From Planctomycetota bacterium (lineage in GTDB: Bacteria; Planctomycetota; Phycisphaerae; Sedimentisphaerales; Anaerobacaceae), in the NCBI GenBank assembly GCA_013202635.1, contig JABMRO010000557.1, forward strand, positions 1-5,457: a stretch of DNA of 5,457 nucleotides, written 5' to 3'. Both the position numbers and the translations under genes were made by a program. This document shows, piece by piece, positions 1 through 2,905 of the stretch. Each line of letters begins with the position of its first letter. Position 1 is the first letter of the stretch. The notes under the pieces are model-generated. The model was not told the origin of the DNA. It searched no databases and saw only the letters and a program-made list of their open reading frames with translations.

Positions 1-412
1 CTACGTCTCCACTGGCTTTATCAAGTACGTAGTAAGATCCTGCCATTGTGCCGAAGTGAAGATAGCGTCCTGCAATGGCCGGCGATGATACGTTATTGCA
101 GTTGACTTTGCCGCCCTGGCTCCGAAATTTCCAGACGATGTTCGTCGTAGCAACATCGAGGCAAAAAGCAACTCCTGACCCGTCCACAACATAAACACAT
201 CCATCTTCTACTACTGGAGCAGTAAAGATAGCATCAGTTAGCGGAATCGCACCAATAAGACCAAGAGGGGTAGTCACACTTCTATCGGGAACATTGCCCG
301 AATGCCCAGAATCATATTTAAATTGCAGCCAGTTCTCCCCAGCGGTTGCCGTTATAGCCAATATCAAATTAAGAACTATAAACAGTATTATATTTATTTT
401 TGGAATTCTCAT
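1..412 (-). CDS. Secreted PQQ-like beta-propeller protein (5' part, runs off left edge)
   Basis: The first 137 codons are visible and the frame stays open to the window edge. The start ATG is set by a strong AGAAGGAGGA site, with its AGGAGG core 9 bases upstream. Residues 1-24 form a Sec signal peptide: a basic start (MRIPK), a hydrophobic core at about 7-20 and an A-T-A cleavage site before G25. The mature start NWLQFKYDSGHSGN resembles the W-x-Q-F-[RK] opening common in exported PQQ-repeat proteins. Two propeller blades follow: residues 65-96 (APVVEDGCVYVVDGSG, then LDVATTNIVWKF) and 110-137 (SSPAIAGRYLHFG, then YVLDKASGDV). Both match the PQQ/BamB blade pattern of P-x-[IV]-x-G-x-[VL]-[YH]-[VF], then a turn, then [YF]-x-L-D. 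Nothing visible shows quinone binding, and many such proteins are scaffolds or of unknown role. It lies 71 bp downstream of the Tat-exported isomerase gene with no terminator between them, so co-transcription is likely. It could be a BamB-like assembly factor or a dehydrogenase, but the catalytic part is outside the window. Confidence 0.85.
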   Translation of the reverse strand, partial: MRIPKINIILFIVLNLILAITATAGENWLQFKYDSGHSGNVPDRSVTTPLGLIGAIPLTDAIFTAPVVEDGCVYVVDGSGVAFCLDVATTNIVWKFRSQGGKVNCNNVSSPAIAGRYLHFGTMAGSYYVLDKASGDV

Positions 413-420
413 AATTTGTA

Positions 421-430
421 TCCTCCTTCT
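421..430 (-). promoter_or_regulatory. Ribosome binding site deciding the start of the PQQ-propeller gene
   Basis: On the minus strand AGAAGGAGGA precedes the ATG at 412, with 9 bases between the AGGAGG core and the start. It decides this reading frame over a competing minus-strand frame at 1-204, which has no comparable site. Confidence 0.75.
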
Positions 431-483
431 CAGTTCATGTTTGAAGATTTGCCATAGTTACCAAAATCCATGTAGCCTCGCTG

Positions 484-1437
484 TTAAATCAATTTGCTTT
501 CGATTTGTTTCAGAGTATTCATTGATTCTTCGGCGATTCTTTTGCCACCGGGTGAAAAATCAAATACTTCGAGAGATATCCACTTATCATATCTTAAATC
601 CTTAAGTGCCTGAAAGGCCTTCACATAATCATTCACCGCTGTTCCTGTACCAAGATATTTACCACTCATTTCCTGGACATGAATGTGATGAATATACTTG
701 TAGTATTTTCGCAGCAGGACATCAAAAGGCTCGGTTTCATCAACAGTATTACTAAAATCAAACATTATTTGAATTGCCGGATGATTGACTTGTTTTGCCA
801 GCTTCAGAGCTTCTGCTAAGGTATTAACGACATCAGTTGTGCGTTTACCTAAAGGTTCGATAAGTATTTTAATGCCGCGTTGTTGAGCATGATCGGCAAC
901 TGTTACAAGGTTTTCAGCAAAATACTTTTTAGCCTCTTCAATAGAAATGTTCTTTGTATTACGTTGTTTCGGAGAACCAAAAATCATATAAGGTCCGTTG
1001 AGGTCACCACAAAAGTCGATAAGTTCGTGAAAATAAGCGATGGTTTTTTTGGCGACAGCAGCATCAGGTGTAGTAAAGTGCATTCCTTTTGGCGACGGTG
1101 CCAATAACCAATGAAGGCCGGCGCATTCGATGCCAACACTTCTCATGACAGAAGCCATCTCTTTTCGCCTTGCTGGGTTTATTTCTCCCACTCTTTCTTT
1201 AACCAGAGTAAACGCCGCGATTTCAATTCCCTTATAACCAGCATTACTTACGATTTGACATTGTTCTGCCCAACTTAATTCAGCCATACTCTCATTGCAC
1301 ATGGCATATCTAAAGTCACTCCAACCAGAAGGCGAAACTTCTTTATTATGGCAACCAAGCGTCAATCCACCCAAAGCTGCACCACCTAATATACTCCCTG
1401 ATGTTTTGATAAAATCTCTTCGGCTGCAATTTGACAT
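484..1437 (-). CDS. Exported (Tat, probable lipoprotein) sugar isomerase/epimerase, xylose-isomerase-like TIM barrel
   Basis: This is a 317-residue protein. The N-terminus MSNCSRRDFIKTSGS carries a twin-arginine motif (R6-R7, S-R-R-D-F-I-K). A hydrophobic, Gly/Ala-rich stretch follows and ends in L-T-L-G-C with Cys29, an acceptable though not textbook lipobox. The mature protein is therefore probably a Tat-exported lipoprotein in the periplasm. The rest matches the xylose-isomerase-like TIM barrel family (AP endonuclease 2 / sugar phosphate isomerase-epimerase). Four likely metal ligands sit on successive strands: Glu194 (ILIEPLG), Asp227 (IMFDFSN), His253 (HHIHVQE) and Glu290 (ISLEVFD). This is the Glu-Asp-His-Glu set used by ketose 3-epimerases and inosose dehydratases. 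The metal site looks complete, so an active enzyme is expected, but the substrate is unknown. Start choice is open. ATG 1437 has AGGA 6 bases upstream and gives a compact Tat signal. ATG 1458 has GAGGA 8 bases upstream and adds MSHKGKF. A TTG at 1473 would add five more residues. The gene lies between the cytoplasmic paralogue upstream and the PQQ-propeller gene downstream. Confidence 0.9.
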   Translation of the reverse strand: MSNCSRRDFIKTSGSILGGAALGGLTLGCHNKEVSPSGWSDFRYAMCNESMAELSWAEQCQIVSNAGYKGIEIAAFTLVKERVGEINPARRKEMASVMRSVGIECAGLHWLLAPSPKGMHFTTPDAAVAKKTIAYFHELIDFCGDLNGPYMIFGSPKQRNTKNISIEEAKKYFAENLVTVADHAQQRGIKILIEPLGKRTTDVVNTLAEALKLAKQVNHPAIQIMFDFSNTVDETEPFDVLLRKYYKYIHHIHVQEMSGKYLGTGTAVNDYVKAFQALKDLRYDKWISLEVFDFSPGGKRIAEESMNTLKQIESKLI

Positions 1438-1443
1438 GAACTT

Positions 1444-1471
1444 TCCTTTGTGAGACATCACATCAGTCCTC
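1444..1471 (-). promoter_or_regulatory. Two competing ribosome binding sites for the Tat-exported isomerase
   Basis: On the minus strand, GAGGA at 1471-1467 lies 8 bases before ATG 1458, and AGGA (within AAAGGAAAG) at 1447-1444 lies 6 bases before ATG 1437. Both starts are in the same frame, 21 bases apart. The shorter form has the more typical Tat n-region, while the longer form has the slightly better Shine-Dalgarno match. Confidence 0.5.
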
Positions 1472-1486
1472 AAAATATGTTTTCCT

Positions 1487-1505
1487 GCACAGTACGGTAA
1501 TGTGC
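1487..1505. repeat. Small inverted repeat in the leader of the Tat-exported isomerase
   Basis: GCACA and TGTGC form a perfect 5-bp inverted repeat around a 9-base centre. It lies between the candidate -10 box at 1542-1537 and the start codon, so it would be transcribed in the leader. It could be an operator or a weak hairpin. The arms are short enough to occur by chance. Confidence 0.3.
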
Positions 1506-1536
1506 CTACATTCTTCTATCGCTTCTTTCGACTTTT

Positions 1537-1542
1537 ATTATA
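1537..1542 (-). promoter_or_regulatory. Candidate -10 box (TATAAT) of the Tat-exported isomerase gene
   Basis: The minus strand reads a perfect TATAAT in the 162-bp gap between the two isomerase genes. It would give a leader of about 70-95 bases depending on the start used. The -35 is poor: the best is GGGACG at an 18-base spacing, with three of six matches. This is a possible internal promoter. The gene may also be read from the upstream promoter, as no clear terminator is visible in the gap. Confidence 0.35.
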
Positions 1543-1599
1543 TCGCAAATCCAGCGTCTGCGTCCCCATGGCTGCCTGAACATCATCGGCAATCCTGCA

Positions 1600-2589
1600 T
1601 CATACCCCCTTGTGGCCACTGTAGCAATCAAGCTTCTTTAACAGGCCGCTAAAGAAGCGATGGGCATCTATGTAGCGCTGGTCAATCGTCTCAAGAGTAC
1701 CGAGTTTATGACCTTTTACAATAATCGGCGAGCACTGCTCGTGGGACAGGTAGCCATTGTAGCCAATATCCTTACAAGCCTTTAGAAATACCTCCCACGG
1801 CAGCGTGTCCTTAGGCCCGCCCGGCGTTACCTCCTCCCAACTGTAAGGAGCCCCGCCTACTGTGGCAGATTTCGCCAGAGTTATGGTATGTGAGTAAACC
1901 ATAAGCCCCTTCATGCTATAGACGGTATTCTTTACAAATTCATGGTCGAATGCTTCGAGTAACGGTAGATCAAGCCCCACTTTCAAGCTCTCGACACCCA
2001 CTTCTTCAATCATTGCCAGGGTTTCTTCATTGTTACCTGTAATCTCAGGGTGGGTCTGTAGTGCCAGGTCAATACCTTTGTCCCGGGCATACAATGCTAC
2101 TTCTGTAAGGCCTTTCCTGACCTGATGCCACGCCTCCAGAAAGTCCTCATTTCTTGAAACTCTCCTGGAACGTGATTCGAAAGCCGGCGAGCCGTACCCC
2201 TGGTTCGCATATGGATTCTGGAAATAGCCATAGAATGCCGCAAGAATGCGGACTACTTTGGCTCCTAAGTCTTTCGCCAGATCAATAGCGGATCTTATGT
2301 ACATTATTTCTTTTTCCTGTGAATACAAGAGCACGTGGTTGGCTTCCTGGAAGTTCGTACAGCACACAACGCCGCCGAACTCAAGATCAAGCTCGTGGGC
2401 TAAATCCAAAAGTTTCTTACGACGGTCCTCATCTATGTCCATGGGAAAACCAATAGGACGGTGGGCATAAATACAAATTGCATCATAACCGAATCTTGCT
2501 GCCCTTTTCATGGCTTCCTCAAGGTCAGCTTGTTCCCCATGAGCGGTAAAATACCCTCCATATCCGATCGAATCGAGACTTAATTTCAT
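1600..2589 (-). CDS. Cytoplasmic sugar phosphate isomerase/epimerase, xylose-isomerase-like TIM barrel
   Basis: This is a 329-residue protein without a signal peptide (MKLSLDSIGYGGYF), so it is cytoplasmic. It has the xylose-isomerase-like TIM-barrel layout: an N-terminal strand with SLDSIG, then LEEAMKRAARFGYDAICIY (the usual 'helix then GYDxI' unit), EFGGVVCCTNF, GAKVVRILAAFYGY and KGIDLALQTHPEITG. Positions matching metal ligands are Asp207 (VGLDLPLL), His234 (VYSHTITL) and Glu284 (YLSHEQCS). The first ligand, usually Glu, is Gln178 in ALQTH, with His180 two residues on. A Gln here occurs in some subfamilies, so activity is not excluded. The start is ATG 2589, because the AGGAGG site is 10 bases upstream of it and only 1 base from the alternative ATG at 2598. 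It is the first gene of the leftward set, behind a promoter with a perfect -35. It shares a fold with its neighbour but differs in sequence and location. Substrate is unknown; roles in sugar or inositol-type epimerisation or isomerisation are possible. Confidence 0.9.
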   Translation of the reverse strand: MKLSLDSIGYGGYFTAHGEQADLEEAMKRAARFGYDAICIYAHRPIGFPMDIDEDRRKKLLDLAHELDLEFGGVVCCTNFQEANHVLLYSQEKEIMYIRSAIDLAKDLGAKVVRILAAFYGYFQNPYANQGYGSPAFESRSRRVSRNEDFLEAWHQVRKGLTEVALYARDKGIDLALQTHPEITGNNEETLAMIEEVGVESLKVGLDLPLLEAFDHEFVKNTVYSMKGLMVYSHTITLAKSATVGGAPYSWEEVTPGGPKDTLPWEVFLKACKDIGYNGYLSHEQCSPIIVKGHKLGTLETIDQRYIDAHRFFSGLLKKLDCYSGHKGV

Positions 2590-2599
2590 GATTAACATA

Positions 2600-2605
2600 C
2601 CTCCT
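2600..2605 (-). promoter_or_regulatory. Ribosome binding site (AGGAGG) deciding the start of the cytoplasmic isomerase
   Basis: The perfect AGGAGG lies 10 bases before ATG 2589 and only 1 base before the in-frame ATG 2598. Initiation at 2598 would be sterically unlikely, so the protein begins MKLSLDS. Confidence 0.75.
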
Positions 2606-2637
2606 TTTTTACGTTCAATCTGAACCGGCTTAAGTAA

Positions 2638-2666
2638 AATCTATTATGTTCGTACAAGCCTGTCAA
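2638..2666 (-). promoter_or_regulatory. Candidate sigma-70-type promoter of the leftward genes
   Basis: On the minus strand a perfect -35 TTGACA (2666-2661) is followed after 17 bases by TAGATT (2643-2638, four of six matches to TATAAT). The predicted start of transcription is near 2631, giving a leader of about 42 bases before ATG 2589. Overlapping alternatives such as TAATAG would shorten the spacing. The spacing, the perfect -35 and the location make this the best promoter in the window. Confidence 0.6.
2646..2658. promoter_or_regulatory. Candidate repressor operator, GntR/AraR-like TGTNCGNACA palindrome
   Basis: The plus strand reads ATGTTCGTACAAG, and the core TGTTCGTACA (2647-2656) is palindromic in 8 of 10 positions (TGT-N-CG-N-ACA). 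It lies wholly within the -35/-10 spacer of the leftward promoter, the classic place for a repressor. The core resembles operators of GntR-family sugar regulators of the AraR type, which centre on TTGTNCGTACAA. No regulator gene is visible in the window, so the binding protein is inferred only by resemblance. Confidence 0.4.
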
Positions 2667-2718
2667 GGAAGTATTTTTTTCCGCCCGTATGCCGAGGAAA
2701 TCCTCTGATTTTCCTTGA
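2663..2718. repeat. 8-bp inverted repeat pair flanking the left promoter region
   Basis: TCAAGGAA (2663-2670) and TTCCTTGA (2711-2718) form a perfect 8-bp inverted repeat 40 bases apart. The left arm overlaps the -35 of the leftward promoter. Between the arms lies a near-palindrome, GAGGAAATCCTC (2694-2705), with 5-bp arms. They could be paired protein sites or chance. Confidence 0.3.
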
Positions 2719-2749
2719 ACGATGTGGTGTGGCGCGCTATGATTGTCCC

Positions 2750-2778
2750 ATCAGTGAACATCAAATTTCCTATCAGTG
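2750..2778 (+). repeat. Direct repeat ATCAGTG with 22-bp spacing
   Basis: ATCAGTG occurs at 2750-2756 and 2772-2778, a centre-to-centre distance of 22 bp, close to two helical turns. Both copies lie just upstream of the candidate -35 for the rightward gene, where an activator would bind. At 7 bp the repeat is short and may be chance. Confidence 0.25.
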
Positions 2779-2782
2779 TGTG

Positions 2783-2798
2783 CTCCATTGCAGTGGAG
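2783..2798. promoter_or_regulatory. 16-bp imperfect palindrome, candidate operator of the rightward gene
   Basis: CTCCATTGCAGTGGAG pairs in 7 of 8 positions (arms CTCCA/TGGAG around TTGCAG). It covers the candidate -35 TTGCAG (2788-2793). The size and symmetry suit a dimeric regulator such as the LacI or GntR type. It differs from the palindrome on the leftward promoter, so the two sides may be controlled separately. Confidence 0.35.
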
Positions 2799-2815
2799 TG
2801 GGGTTTGGTGATAAT
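2788..2815 (+). promoter_or_regulatory. Weak candidate promoter of the FG-GAP protein gene
   Basis: GATAAT (2810-2815, five of six matches to TATAAT) is preceded at 16 bases by TTGCAG (2788-2793, three of six). Transcription would begin near 2822, leaving an 84-base leader. The -35 is weak, so the promoter may depend on an activator or an alternative sigma factor. Confidence 0.3.
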
Positions 2816-2821
2816 AGCGGC

Positions 2822-2865
2822 ATGAGGCTCACGAGACGTGTGGTTGGCATCTCGATGCGCCTCAT
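2822..2865 (+). repeat. Nested hairpin in the leader of the FG-GAP protein gene
   Basis: ATGAGGC (2822-2828) pairs perfectly with GCCTCAT (2859-2865). Inside it, CGAGA (2832-2836) pairs with TCTCG (2850-2854) around a 13-base loop, with a 3/4-base internal loop between the stems. A competing small hairpin GCAT-CTCG-ATGC (2847-2858) would disrupt the inner stem. No U-run follows, so it is not a simple terminator. It would sit at the very 5' end of the transcript from the candidate promoter, about 30 bases before the ribosome binding site. Confidence 0.45.
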
Positions 2866-2905
2866 ATTAGGTGACATGGTTCAATCAGAAAGATCGAGGT
2901 GAATA

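Larger units (their letters stand above)
2590..2905. other. 316-bp divergent intergenic region
   Basis: No protein-coding or RNA gene is supported here. It separates the leftward isomerase gene from the rightward FG-GAP gene. It holds the ribosome binding site, promoter and operator candidate of the left side, and the weaker promoter candidate, palindrome, direct repeat and hairpin of the right side. Base composition shifts across it from AT-rich on the left to GC-richer on the right. Confidence 0.7.

Noticed and set aside
1..204. Minus-strand open frame of 67 codons at the left edge
   Set aside because: It overlaps the PQQ-propeller frame, which has a strong ribosome binding site, a signal peptide and recognisable blades. 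This frame has none of these.
294..605. Plus-strand open frame of 103 codons with a hydrophobic stretch
   Set aside because: It is antisense to the PQQ-propeller start and the end of the Tat-exported isomerase. The hydrophobic run is the shadow of the signal-peptide region and AT-rich DNA.
2694..2718. Possible terminator (AGGAAA pairing with TTTCCT)
   Set aside because: It is AT-rich with a weak stem and no convincing U-run on either strand. It also lies upstream of both divergent genes, where a terminator is not expected.
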